Assembly (NCBI GenBank): GCA_029582165.1
Contig: CM055885.1
Location: 10,228,729 to 10,292,728, forward strand
DNA from: Portulaca oleracea
Lineage: Eukaryota; Streptophyta; Magnoliopsida; Caryophyllales; Portulacaceae
Length of the DNA stretch: 64,000 bases
Direction of reading: 5' to 3'
Under the pieces are notes generated by a model. The model searched no databases and was not told where the DNA came from. It saw only the letters and a program-made list of their open reading frames with translations. Below are positions 46,936 through 59,649 of the stretch, piece by piece; position 1 is the stretch's first letter, and each line of letters starts with the position of its first letter. Both the position numbers and the translations under genes were made by a program.

Positions 46936-46945
46936 TATATATAAA
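46936..46945 (+). promoter_or_regulatory. TATA box of the TIP1 gene
   Basis: TATATATAAA lies about 105 bp upstream of the ATG at 47051, a usual plant distance that leaves a 70-75-nt leader. Confidence 0.6.
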
Positions 46946-47050
46946 TCACTCACAAGGCCTTGTGCTATTCACCAAGCTAGAACTAGAGCAAACACATTCA
47001 AGAGCAAGAAAAACTAGCTATAGCAAATAACCAATTTGTTGAACTCGAAG

Positions 47051-48313
47051 ATGGGCATCCCAAGGATCGCAATTGGCTCTCCGGCTGAGGCTGGTCACCC
47101 TGATGCCCTTAGGGCTGCATTGGCTGAATTCATCTCCATGCTCATCTTTGTTTTTGCCGGAGAAGGCTCTGGAATGGCCTTTAGTAAGTTAAATATAACT
47201 TGTTATCATCGAATAGTACTAAATACTACATTTGACTTGGATGTGTCTACTTATTTTATTATTTATTTAACCTTGTTTGTTACTTGATTGGTGCAGGCAA
47301 GCTTACAAATGATGGCGCTTCAACCCCAGCTGGTTTAGTAGCAGCTGCATTGTCTCATGCATTCGCCCTTTTTGTTGCGGTCTCAGTGGGTGCTAACATC
47401 TCTGGTGGACATGTTAACCCAGCAGTTACCTTTGGTGCCTTCCTTGGTGGCAAGATTTCCTTTTTCAGGAGTGTCATCTACTGGATTGCCCAATGCCTTG
47501 GTGCAGTTGTTGCTTGCCTTCTCCTCAAGTTCTCCACTGGTGGCCTCGTAAGTATTTGGATATTAATATGTGGTTTGGATGTCAACTCTTTCTTAGTACT
47601 ACTGTTTAGTTTATGAAATGAAACACTGAGAAAATCATACAACTTAATTATAACCAAAGCATATAAGTTAAGCAAAAATTGGGTAGCGCAATGATCCATC
47701 AATATTTGTTGTAACTGAAGACTAGTTCACATACTTATAAATAAATATAATGTCGGGTAATATAGGATACGAGACTATTCCAAAATAAGTTGAGCCACGC
47801 AACAAAGTGAAACCATTTGAAGTTATATAACCTTGACAAACATGATCCAATACTTTTTTTTATCACAAAAATATGATGCAGTACTAAACAGACATGTGAT
47901 AAATCTTGTGGCTAAGACGTTGCCTTGTTGTTATGCAGCCCACAGCCGCATTCGGACTGTCCTCAGGAGTGAGCGTGTGGAACGCGGTGGTGTTTGAGAT
48001 CGTGATGACCTTCGGACTGGTGTACACAGTCTACGCCACAGCGGTGGACCCCAAGAAGGGTGACATCGGGATCATAGCACCCATTGCCATTGGTTTCATT
48101 GTTGGCGCCAACATCTTGGCTGGTGGTGCCTTTGACGGAGCCTCCATGAACCCAGCTGTGTCCTTCGGCCCCGCTGTTGTGAGCTGGACATGGGCCAACC
48201 ACTGGGTCTACTGGCTCGGCCCATTTGCTGGTGCTGCTATTGCTGCCCTTGTCTACCACATCATCTTCATTCAGTCTGACACCGACTACGAGCAGCTCCC
48301 ATCAAGTGTTTAA
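47051..48313 (+). CDS. TIP1: Tonoplast intrinsic protein, TIP1 class, closest to TIP1;3 (252 aa)
   Basis: Exons 47051-47183, 47297-47547 and 47939-48313; introns have GT/AG ends and phases 1 and 0. The start [11 protein letters not shown] was chosen over an in-frame ATG five codons upstream because TIP1 proteins begin here. Six membrane helices are evident. The two NPA boxes are in [10 protein letters not shown] (residues 85-87) and [10 protein letters not shown] (199-201). His65 and Val202 fit the TIP1 selectivity filter (His-Ile-Ala-Val). TIP1 channels pass water and small solutes such as urea and peroxide across the vacuolar membrane. [25 protein letters not shown] and [14 protein letters not shown] resemble Arabidopsis TIP1;3, a pollen-type isoform; expression here is unknown. 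Length equals TIP1;3. The gene is intact and the only clear host gene in the window. Confidence 0.95.
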
Positions 48314-48959
48314 CCACATCATCAATCTTTGAGGTTGCTTGACCATTTTTTTCAAAGGCATCTTGATCCCTGTTTTTATTGGATGATTTGAGTGTCTTTT
48401 CTTTCCTTTGTTTTTCATGATTTGGTAAGGTTTATCACAATGTTGAATATATTATCAACCCTAGTGAAAGTTTCCTTTTTCTTTGTTTATCTCAATGGGA
48501 ATCGTTTTTAATTTATTCCATGTTAGTACAGTGGATTGATCAAGATGTTGCACATTATCTCCAACACGCTTTACAAGTTCCAAACTGGAAATAACACAAG
48601 TCAATACGAACCACAAGTAACAACCATGTTTTTTTTATATATATTGTTAACAACCTATTTTCAGTAGACAAGTTAGAATATAAAATAGCCTCGCAAAAAT
48701 TTGCGTCTCGGTAAATTTGAGTTGATTAATTTATGTCAAAATTGGACAATATAGACAATAGAATAAAAGGGAAAGGTTGTGTCTGAAGATTCTGTCAATG
48801 TTAAACTCGGGTTTGCACCAAACTTGATTTTTTCCCCGGATCAGACAAATTCGAGAATTCGGGTCAGAAAAAATTGTGCCAGCTCTCATATAAAATTATT
48901 TCCAAATGTTGATCAGATATTATATCCCAGCCACCACAATCCATTGTGTGTATACAAGC
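48314..48959. other. 3' UTR of TIP1 and spacer
   Basis: T-rich 3' UTR to roughly 48550, then AT-rich DNA that probably contains the far end of the second MULE; I could not find its TIR. Confidence 0.4.
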
Positions 48960-49603
48960 CGTCAAATTTTCCAAAACCCATGTCCAACTTGAACTGTTTT
49001 CAGCTTTAACTACATCCCATGATGGTAGATTTGGTTGTTCCTATCGAAGCCTATGGAAGTCAATAGAAGTCCTCAAAGGAAAGTGTCAAGGAATGTAGTA
49101 TCAATGAATTGGACAAGTCTACAATTTCTAAGCATATCATTCCTCAACCGATCAAAAGATTCAAAACATATGAAAAACCTTTGAAAAACAAGAATTTCCT
49201 TTTGAATGTTTAGGGTTAGTTTGTAGGATGAAGTGCTTGTAGTATTTGGCCTCATGAGCTCCTCAATATAACATCCAACCTTACTATATTGCTCTCAAAT
49301 GGACCCATGTTACAATCTCCCAGCAGCCTGCTTAATTTTGTAAGAAACCCAATTTGTTATGCAAATACCAAACTCGGATTTAACTGAGGCTTGGATTTCC
49401 ATCACAGACAAGTGGGATTTCTCCTTGAATGTTAATAGAAAGATGATGCTACCCACGAGGGTTTTAACTAGCTATTATTAGTTATGTCCCAATTGCATTT
49501 GTTAGTGTTATCAACTATCTTAACTAAGTTGTTGTTTTCTTGTCCTAAGAGCAACAAACATTAAATGGGCAACCATTCTTGTAGATAACATGCATCTTCC
49601 TCC
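48960..49603 (-). pseudogene. MULE-2 transposase pseudogene, downstream half
   Basis: The minus strand continues the gene interrupted at 58303: a cysteine region (MHVIYKNGCPFNVCC), HNCNWDITNN-like spacing, then around 49255-49080 FQRFFICFESFDRLRNDMLRN…LVQFIDTTFL, which matches the start of the MULE DDE domain (FQRFYVCF … GVDGCFLKG) with the first Asp retained but context decayed. Many stops and frame changes. It fades out near 48960. Confidence 0.7.
49599..49603. other. Target-site duplication of the copia element (left)
   Basis: CCTCC directly before TGTTAGG; an identical CCTCC follows the other LTR at 58303-58307. Confidence 0.85.
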
Positions 49604-50441
49604 TGTTAGGTTTTAGGTTATCTATTTCCTAAACAGATACAGATTAATTGGCGGAATATTATAATAGTTATAAACAATCAATCAACACAACTGCAGAGGC
49701 TTTAGTAATTATACCTGATCGCTAATTCCTGCTGAAGAAGATGTTGACCTTCCAGATTCTAACGCTGAAACCCTCTACTGAAAAGTCCACGCAGCACTCC
49801 GGGAACCCGATTGCTAGATCGACCCGATCGAGACGAATCTCAATCTAAGATGTATGTGAGATTGTTTCGAGAAACAGAGAATATTTCCTGAAACTAGAAC
49901 TGCAAACTAAAAGAGAGAGGAACTCAGGAAATCACCCTGATATCTCTCTAAGAGTCTTAGGCAGTTGGTGGTGAAATAATCTCTCCCAGACACCCCTTTA
50001 TATAGTGTTTAGAAAACCTAAGGAAAGGGTTCAGAAACCCTAAAGGGCCGAATTAAAACAACGACGCCTTTTTGGGCCTAACACGGTCCGTGTTGGACTC
50101 CAGAAGGTTCAATTATTCGGCCCATGGACACCACGGCCCGTGCTGTCTCAACACGGACCGTGTTGGGTCAACACGACCCGTGTTGAACCCAATTCGGTCC
50201 GTGTTGGGCTGATTTCTCACAGAAATCAATTTCCAACTTTTCTAAACGTAATACAATATCATTTAGGTTACATACATTGTTCCAGGGCACTGACTTGTGT
50301 GAACCAGTAGGACCAAATAATATAGTTGTAATTAAACATATTTAATTACTAATTATAGAGGTCTCTAGCAAGACATATAATTACTATATTACTTTGGTTT
50401 AATCTCCGTGTATATCGAACATTGTCGGGACATTCCCAAAA
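49604..50441 (-). repeat. 3' LTR of the copia element (838 bp)
   Basis: On the plus strand it runs TGTTAGGTTTTAGG … ATTCCCAAAA; the other LTR ends CCCAACA, so the last bases are mutated here. It contains five copies of a palindrome like AACACGGTCCGTGTT (50080-50204), a TATA-like TTTATATAGTG near 49998, and a polyadenylation-like AT-rich part. Confidence 0.9.
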
Positions 50442-50452
50442 ATCTCCCACTT
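50442..50452 (-). other. Polypurine tract of the copia element
   Basis: The minus strand reads AAGTGGGAGAT immediately before the 3' LTR start, the usual plus-strand primer of plant copia elements. Confidence 0.75.
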
Positions 50453-51349
50453 GTCCCACAAGTGTTCGATTCCTTGAATTCCCTTGTAACTTACTGTCTC
50501 ATGTTCGGATAAGGTAAGCTGATGTCATCCTTATGTAAGGTTCGAAACGTTCCTCGATCTCCGAGTTTAGACTTTGAAAAACAGATGATCAACTATTGAT
50601 TCAACTGAGCTCGGCCAAGCATTTTCACTCCAATCTCACCGAGTGGCCAAAAGAAAATTGTCCCTAATAGGGAGGACAATGCCATCTTGTTCAGACACAC
50701 ATTCTCACATGATCCAACTGTAACCCAGACACCGCCTTTATAGCCTACTGTTACGAAAGGCGTTTGACGCGCTCCAAAGTCACAGCAGACCCATGTAGTC
50801 TATGTATTGAACTCAGGATTTAGGAATTTTGAGTAGTGAGAGCTCTTATGACATTCCTAACTTAAAGAGCTCCCACTATGGGTCAGTTCGGTAGTTATTC
50901 TCAACAATACCATGTGATTGATTTATGATGTCATCACATCACTATGATCACGAAACTTGATCATCACCTCAATCCTACATGCTAATTGTGATGATATTAT
51001 CAGTGTTCCTATGTGATAATACAATTAGGAACAAGGTCGACTGTCGACCAAGACTAGCGTTATCAAGTTCACTAATGGGGTTTCAGAAATCGGACCTCAT
51101 CCAATTTCCCATTTTGAATGCGCTAACCTTTTTGGACATTTACATAATTCTAAACGACAATTGATGTAAATTTTGGAATCTTTTATTCTTAATGATGAAT
51201 CAGCAAGGGCATAATTCATGAACAATTCATGTAAATTTGACTTGTTAATATTCCAGAATGTGTTTAATACCTATTGCCCATGCATGACTATCATACTATA
51301 ACTACAACAAGGGTTTAGTACATAATACTTGCAATGAACCTCGTACATA

Positions 51350-54000
51350 TACCATCTTACTAATGACATTTCATACATGAAGATATTTCCGGAACACATG
51401 TTTGGATTCATACTGAGCTTTAGTTCCTTTGCTTGAGTGATGGCTCAAACAAGGATCCATTTCTCTCGCAAGGCTAGAAACTTTACCTAGTTGTAAAAAT
51501 GAACTTCGCAATCCTAACAGTTTCTGCCACAACTTCTAAAGCTGTGCCATACTTGTCTTATTTGTAGAATTAACTGCATGTCATGTTAGGAACTTCTTCC
51601 AGTTTACCTTAATACCACTCTAAACAGATCGTATAATTTTATCTGACCTTTCAGATAATCAGATTTCTCTGCATGAGTGTAGCATCAATGCAACTCTTCA
51701 CACTTAGCTTTTATCAACCACTTTAGACTTAGGACACATCCTTAGTTTTGCTTATACATATACAATGTATATGTTATGTTGGACTTTGAACATCTCATGG
51801 CATACATTAATCTCACGCCTGAAGCATGCGTTATATGTCTCATCCTTCTTAGAACTTCTGATTGTTTTCAGACAATCAAATTCCGTAAGGATATGCCATG
51901 ATTTTGGAAATTAATCCATTCTCGAAGTGAGTTGAACTATTCAACACCTAGTTAACTTTTATTCAAACAATCAAAATCTTTAATCTATCATTATAGATCT
52001 TTTTTCCAATAAAATTCTTAGCCCCACCAATCCTTCACTTTGAAAATTATTTCCAAGTCAACCTCAGTAGAAGCAACATTGGAATATTCTTCTCAGTAGG
52101 CAGTATGTCAATCACATACAATATCAGAAAACGCATTGCTCCCACTGAACTGCTTGTAAACACAATATTATCTTTGACGCTTCACAGTATGCCAAACCTT
52201 TTTGATATCCTGGTCAAGAAGGTCAATGAGTCCAACTCCTTGAAGCTTCCTTAAGACCACAGATGGTCTCTTGAAGTTTACAAGTATTCCAACAAAAAAC
52301 CACTCAGTTGTGCCAAGTACACACCTTTCTTCAAAATCTAATTTTGAAGTTAGTCTTTATGTCTATCTTAATGAACCCATGTTTTGCCTTAAAACCCTCC
52401 TATGCCTGATGGCTCACACCTTCAGACAAATCAACCAAGGTCTAAACTTGGTTGAATACATGGAATCCATTTTAGACTTGGTTGCATGGAGTCTTGATTT
52501 ACTTAAAGCTTCTTTGATGTAGGTAGAGTCATTACTTTCTAAAAGTAACATCTCACGTTCATCCATAGAAGATCGATATCTTTGTCGCTGACGGAGTTGT
52601 TTACCTGACCTTGCTTGGAGTAATGTTCATGACACCCTCTCCTCAACGTTTTGAGAAACTTCAACTGCCTCAACCTTGTTCTTAATTTTCCGACAAATAG
52701 GAAAATTTGAACTAGGATCAAGTAGCGGAGTTTCATGTGATGATTATAGTGTTTTGTGTCTCTCGAACTTCGGTAAGTTCAAAATCTCTCCCACACTGTT
52801 TTTTAGAGAATAACATATTCTCTAAGAAGAAAGTATTTTGAGACACAAACACTTTCCTCTACAACAGTTTGTAGAAGTGATACTCCTTTCTTTCAGAAGA
52901 CGGTTCAAGAACCTCTCTTCTCCATATCATATATGGTGTCTTCTCTAATGCTTCAGATAATCTTTATTCAGTAATTAGAGCTATGGTTAATTGCGTGTAT
53001 CCCCAAAAGGTAATCGGCAATGTTGACTCAACCATCATTGATCACACCATATCTAATAAGGTGTGATTCCTGCTCTTAGATACGTCATTGAGATGTCGTA
53101 TTCTTAGAGGAGAGAGTCATGAAACAATTCCATATTCTCTGGAATGGTCAATGAAATCTTTGGTTCAAATACTCACCTCCTCAACCTAATTGAAGGGTTT
53201 TGATTTTCTTGCCAAGTTGGTTTTATACTTCACTTTGAAACTCTTTGAACATTTTCAAAGGATTTGGACTTGTGGCGTATTAAGTAGATATACCCATATC
53301 TACTAAAAAATCGTAACTAAAAGTGATCATAGGCCCACATACATCAGTATGTATGCATCCTAATAAGTCATTAGCTTGTTCACCAATTCCAATAAGAGGT
53401 GATTTTAGTCATCTTACTCATCAGACATGCTTTGCAAACATTGAAATTTTCAAAGTTTAGGTTTTCCAAAATCCTGCACTATGCAGTTTCTGAATACATT
53501 TCTGATTAATATGACTTAAGCTTATAGTGCCAAAATTATGTTTCATTTGAGTCATTTGTTCAAACTCTTGGCTCAACCATTAGCATCCTTTCGATCTTAT
53601 CTAGGTGCTCTTCATTGTTTCGCCAAGACTACTTCATTTTTGAAATCTTTAAACTATTTTAACATTCCAACTTCAGATGAATCTCACAGACATGAATCAC
53701 CATGTGTTATTTTATTCATCTTTGAAGATTTGAAGTAATCCATCTCTTGTACTTGTGCTCAATTGGACTACATACATCCATATGCATGAGTGTTTGTTGG
53801 CACGTTCACCCTTTCTTGTAAAAGATATAGTCATGCTTTGCAAACATCACATGTTTCAAAGTCTTATCATTCAAAAGTCTATCAATGTGACGCTTCTAAA
53901 TGCGCTCTCATTTGCATGACTTAATAGATAGTTACAAGTTTTATGTTTGAACATGAGTTATTCCTTTTTAAACCATTTGGTTGCGATGTATTGGGTGTGT
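51350..54000 (-). pseudogene. Copia pol remnants (integrase, RT, RNase H)
   Basis: Translated on the minus strand with frame jumps, this region follows copia pol: GEQANDLLGCIHTDVCGP (integrase start), SYDF..DMGIS, ICGLKEASRSW then a decayed palm region, then ASGVRLMYAMRC and AITQAKELK. No frame longer than about 80 codons survives. The integrase start is present twice (about 53300-53400 and 53750-53850), pointing to an internal rearrangement or nested fragment. Confidence 0.7.
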
Positions 54001-57000
54001 TTATCCGAGATTCTCTCTCTCTCTCATTGAGAGCAATAAATCCAATTTCTACTTATAATGAGAACATAGAATCACCTATAAATTTCTCTTATAAGTCTTG
54101 AGGGAATGGATAAACAACCAACTCTTCATAAGGAACTACAACTAATTGCATGTTCCTATTTGTAGGTTGACTCTCATCCTTTTAAAGCACATCTACTTTG
54201 CTGTAGATACTGCACATTTGCATAAATGCGAGTTTCACAGCCGGTATCTTATACTCAAAGTGAGTTTAATAAGGGTAGTGTGTATCATATACGCATTTGC
54301 CTAGAATTGAAATCATATCTCAAGTCTTTCTTATAGTTATTCACGCTCCCAGTGTCATATATATAGGATCTGGTTGTTAACCGGTTGCTGTCATTGGTTT
54401 GGTATGTACAACTGTTTGTCTTTACCTTTCCTTTGAGTTCTTGTCTTTGATAGATTTCTTAAATCTTATTTTCCCTTTCACTAAAAGACTATCTTTGGTT
54501 GCCAATCTTTTGGCTAAATGGGATCTAAGGTTTCTCATGTTTTTAAAATAGTCAAATTATTTCAGAACATGAGCACCAACAATTGGCTCTTATCTAGCTC
54601 AACCGAGACTATCTAGTTATTGATTTCATATTTATCAAGTCTAACTAGTTCAATGAACTTGGTTTTGAGTTGGTAATATTGAAATCTTCCTCTAATCTTC
54701 AAACATTTTGAAGTTAAAATTGTATGAATACTATGACATTACATGTATTCATTTGGCTTGATTGACCTCTTAATATTGATGCCTAGCTCAATGTTATATC
54801 AAAGACATGTTTCTTTTTAATCGCCTTCAAGACAATCTTGCGATGGCAATGCCAATTAAGGAATTGGTGTTTATTGTTTTTCTCTTTCTCAAGGAGAAAA
54901 CAATATTTTATTAGTGGTGGATGTTTGAGTGAAAAGACATAAATAATTCTACGAGACAAGTTGGTTCATTTTAGTTATTATTCATCAAAAGAAATTAAAC
55001 TAATTTTAATTTCAAATCAAAACACTTTATTAACTCTCACTTAGTGTTTTAATTTAACCAAGACCCACAAGACCCATGGGCTCAAGTGGACTTTGGCCCA
55101 ACAAAACTCGAGCCCATGTTACCTTTGGTGGATCATCTTATGATCGATCATTCAAAATGACTCTTGGCAAGAAATTTGTATCGAATACAATATTTTTCTT
55201 CCTCTGCTCTTGGCCCAAATCTATTTTGATAGCCAATTTGAATTGACCTAGCTCCCACCCTACTTATTAATGATGGACAAATAATTCGCTTTGGCTTTCT
55301 TTATTTATCCATCTAAGTGGTGTTTCGATAGGTTGAGCAATAATTCATTTTGAGAGTAGGTTTTATTATCCTAAGCATGCAATTCTAGGTGAACTCTTTC
55401 GAAAAGTATAAAAAGAATAATAAAACATGCAATAACGAATTTAAAGCATAAATAAAACCCTAGTATGGCCACCTAGACTTAATCAAACTAATTTAACTAA
55501 GTCTTGATAGTCTTCAAGAAAATCTTCTTAGGTCTTGCAACTTCCTTGGATGGGCTCCCACTCGAATCGACACCTCCATTGCTGTTGGGCTCCCACTCAA
55601 CTTGTTGTCTCTAATTACAACAAATTTACAAAGTGTACCTCACAATTGAGGCCTTACATGAATTAAAAAATAAACTTAACTAAAAATTAAATTTAAGAAT
55701 TAATTAACGACGGTACGCAGACCGTATTTCACCCAACCCGGTACGCAGACCGGTAAAACCGACTATCTATGGCCATACTAGAAGCACATGCAAACATGTA
55801 ATATTGCAATAATTATATCAAATATAACACATGCTTAAATAACAAATTATAAAGGGATATATATAATTCCAATATAACACATAAGGAAATAAATATTAAA
55901 TAAAATTTCCTAAAAGGTTTGCATGATTAATATAATAAACAAAATCCAAATTTTATCTTAGTTACCTAAACAGATTTAGGATTTTATACCTATACATACA
56001 AAATACTTGACTTTCCTAAAATCAAGGAGTCTAAAAGATACTATATCTTTCAAAGATATTGTAAGTTTCCTAAACTTTACAAAATAATAGATTTTATGCC
56101 CATTATCTGATTTAGTAGTAATAGAATTTAATAATTAATTTTTAAAATTAATTACAAACCCTAAAAAATACGATTTGACAAAAACATCTGGCAACACGGT
56201 CCGCGTTGGATCAAAATGGTCCGTGTTGCTTCCCAGTTTCGGTTAATTCCGTAAACAAAAAAAAAACTTAAATAAAATATCATAACTTATCAAATTAAAA
56301 GATTTCATATCATAGTGTTATCTAATAACCCAAATATGAATATTTTCCAGAATTTTAACAATTTCTAAAAGATTGTTAAAATTTAGGGAATTAAACCTTT
56401 TAATTCTCCGTTTAAGAGGAAAATAAATAATAATAGTCCATAAGTTTAAAAATAAAATTTTATAATTTTTCCATACAGTAGGTTCATCCAATATGCTAGT
56501 GTAAAAATTTCAGATTTTTATCAAATTTCGAAAATTAGAATAAAATTCAGAAAAAAAACAATTATACTTTTATGTTAATCTGAAAATTAAAGGAAAATTA
56601 GTAAACGATTTCGAAAATTCACGAAACTTTTATCCATAACAGAATGGTTACCAATAACCTACTGTAAAATGTTTAGAAACTTTGCAAATTTCTATAAATA
56701 TACAAAATTCAGAGAAGCAACGAATTTATTTCTCTGAGATCTGAAAATCTAAATTAAAAAATATAATTTGATCGGATAAATTAACGGAAAAGTTTTTCCC
56801 TAAAAGAATGGTTACCCGGTAACCTACTGTAAACATTTCAGAAGTTTTACAAATTTCTACAAATTTATAAATTTCAGAGAATTAAACGAATTTTAATTCA
56901 CTTCAGATCTGAAAACTCAATTAAAAAACCATTTTAATTGGGAAAAATCTACAAATTTATGGAAAGTCCAGAACACTTCCAGACACCTCCAATAAAAATT

Positions 57001-57431
57001 TCAGAAATGTTCGAGTTCGTTTGATATTTTATTTCGATTGTTCATATTTACCGTAAATAAACTAAATTAGAAAATTAATTCTACAAAACCCTATTTTGCG
57101 AAATTAGACCTATTTCATGTATTGCCTACTGTTTAACAATATTAAACATGATTGTTTCTAAAACATTCAAAATTTAAACGAGTTTATGTTATATTTAACA
57201 ATTAAACAAACATAAAATCGATTAATTAAAGGCAATAAGAAACAAATAATAACAAAGCATGAAATTTTACAATAAAATTCCAGATTTACTATCATGAACA
57301 TTAAAGATTAAAACTTTCATAAAGATTTCAAAATTTTAGGCATAAATCTACTCTAGCATATTCATAATATAATTCAACTATTGACGAAATTAATTATGAA
57401 TACAAGTACAATACTTTAGCATGCAATTGGT

Positions 57432-57444
57432 GGCTCTGATACCA
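57432..57444 (-). other. Primer-binding site, initiator tRNA-Met
   Basis: Minus-strand TGGTATCAGAGCC, one base after the 5' LTR end (…CCTAACA). This is the standard plant copia PBS. Confidence 0.9.
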
Positions 57445-57445
57445 C

Positions 57446-58302
57446 TGTTAGGTTTTAGGTTATCTATTTCCTAACCAGATACAGATTAATTGGCGGAATA
57501 TTATAACAGTTATAAACAATTAATCAACACAACTGCAGAGGCTTTAGTAATTATACCTGATCGCTAATTCCTGCTGAAGAAGATGTTGACCTTCCAGATT
57601 CCAACGCTGAAACCCTCTATTGAAAAGTCCAGCAGCACTCCGGGAACCCGATTGCTAGATCGACCCGATCGAGACGAATCTCAATCTAAGATGTATGTGA
57701 GATTGTTTCGGGAAACAGAGAATATTTCCTGAAACTAGAACTGCAAACTAAAAGAGAGAGGAACTCAGGAAATCACCCTGGTATTTCTCTAAGAGTCTTA
57801 GGCAATTGGTGGTCAAATAATCTCTCCCAGAGACCCCTTTATATAGTGTTTAGAAAACCTAAGGAAAGGGTTCAGAAACCCTAAAGGGCCGAATTAAAAC
57901 AACGGCGCCTTTCTGGGCCCAACACGGTCCGTGTTGGACTCCAGAAGGTTCAATTATTCGGCCCATGGATACCACGGCCCGTGGTGTCTCAACACGGACC
58001 GTGTTGGGTCAACACGGACCGTGTTAGGTCAACACGACCCGTGTTGAACCCAATTCGGTCAGTGTTGGGCTGATTTCTCACAGAAATCAATTTCCAACTT
58101 TTCTAAACGTGATACAATATCATTTAGGTTACATACATTGTTCCAAGGCACTGACTTGTGTGAACCAGTAGGACCAAATAATATAGTTGTAATTAAACAT
58201 ATTTAATTACTAATTATAGAGGTCTCTAGTAAGACATATAATTACTATATTACTTTGGTTTAATCTCCCTGTATATCGAACATTGTCGGGACATTCCCAA
58301 CA
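57446..58302 (-). repeat. 5' LTR of the copia element (857 bp)
   Basis: Near-identical to 49604-50441; by eye only a few per cent of positions differ. It carries six instead of five copies of the AACACGGNCCGTGTT palindrome (one extra near 58010). The minus-strand start is TGTTGGGAATGTCCC. Confidence 0.9.
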
Positions 58303-59649
58303 CCTCCTTTTTTGTATCTAACACTTTATAGCTCAAGTTGTATCCTTGCAAAAGAGCATACCTTTTGACATCATCTTTGAACTTATTAGAAGTACCAAAT
58401 GACATTCTAATCACCCATTTTAGCTTTTTGAAGTCTATTCTACATTCCACAGTTTGTGATCTCCTTCTCCTCCTAAGGAATATGTTACCCTCGCCCTCAT
58501 CACTGGAAGCAACACTCAAAATTTCATTGTCAAAGTCCTCACACTCATAGGATGGTCACGTTTTTCAGTAACTTTAAACCACTCATCATCAGTTGTGGCC
58601 ACATCGTCCACATATGTATCAACAATAGGGACCTTATCCTCCCCATCACCCTCTATAAAGTCCTTAGCCTTTGTTTTCCCCTTGTGTGCATCATCAACTA
58701 TTGCTTCATAATAACTGTCTTTATCATCCATGTATGATGGAATGTACTCTTTGTTTGAATCATGGCTCATGTTAGACATTTGAAGCAACACATACAATGA
58801 AATTGGTGAGTCCGACCAATAATCCTCCCAATCATCAACAATGTCCTCTTTTCCCTTTTGGTGAACTTAATTTTTTGCACTTTGGACCTTCATTATGGAT
58901 TGCTTCACTTAGGATTTACTTTATGCTACCTCATTGCCTTTAGGTAAAGTGAAGACTTTTTTTGTTTGGCCTGTTTCAATGTTGGGCTTAGGCACAGTAT
59001 GACCATCTTGTTTGGTAGTTTTGTTGGATGAAATGGGTTTGGGCATAACTGTAGTTCGGCCATGTCGCTTGGATTTGGTGCGTGATCTAGGTTTGGGCTC
59101 AAGTGAAGTCAGCCTAGATTGTTTAGTGTCTGCGGCGGGTGAACTTGATTTAGGATTACGGACCTTGGCCCAGTTCACTGGTTTGATTTAGCGAGTGAAT
59201 TGGGTGTTGGTTTTTATTGGCCTTCTGGTGGACTTTTCATACCAAAAAGCTCCTTCGATTGTTGCTGCTGACCTTCTTCTTGTTGAGTCCCACCAACATC
59301 ATCAACATCAGTTAAGGGCTAAGGCACCAATTCAGGCTAATGAAATACATGAATGGTTCAAATATACACCTCCTAATGACCCCTCACTCAACGCATTATT
59401 ACTTTGTATTCATCATTAGTGGTGACCTTTAGCTAACCATAACTAAAATTTGTCCTAGGAATCAAGTAATATAACTCATCAGCGTTGCCATACCCCATTT
59501 GTCGTACTATCCCTTTCAACTCCCAATATGAGAACTTGTCCAATTCAATAAAATCTATAGTCTTCAGCCCACCTTCTATATACCTCAATTTTTTTGGTAG
59601 AATTAAACTGCCCTCCATGATGAAGACGGATAATTATTTCATCATCCAT
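58303..59649 (-). pseudogene. MULE-2 transposase pseudogene, upstream half
   Basis: Start at 59649 (MDDEIIIRLHHGGQF), a typical plant MULE N-terminus. After a frameshift it continues LRYIEGGLKTIDFIELDKF, YWELKGIVRQMGY, DELYYLIPRTN, then a Lys/Pro/Ser-rich linker (58921-59178), an acidic stretch (DDKDSYYEAIVDD), and the MuDR-type domain CRIDFKKLKWVIRMSFGTS … YNLSYKVLDTKKE at 58308-58450. The copia element interrupts the next codons, with the gene resuming at 49603. Several stops show it was already decaying or has decayed since. Confidence 0.75.

Larger units (their letters stand above)
49604..58302 (-). mobile_element. Ty1-copia LTR retrotransposon, 8,699 bp, interior decayed
   Basis: Minus orientation: 5' LTR 57446-58302, tRNA-iMet primer-binding site 57432-57444, coding remnants, polypurine tract 50442-50452, 3' LTR 49604-50441, and a perfect 5-bp target duplication. 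Recognisable remnants in copia order: integrase (LLGCIHTDVCGPM near 53300-53370, with a second diverged copy near 53760), reverse transcriptase (ICGLKEASRSW near 52250-52290), RNase H region (RLMYAM near 51790-51830, AITQAKE near 51430). All are interrupted by many stops. A long AT-rich leader occupies 55600-57430. Confidence 0.9.
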
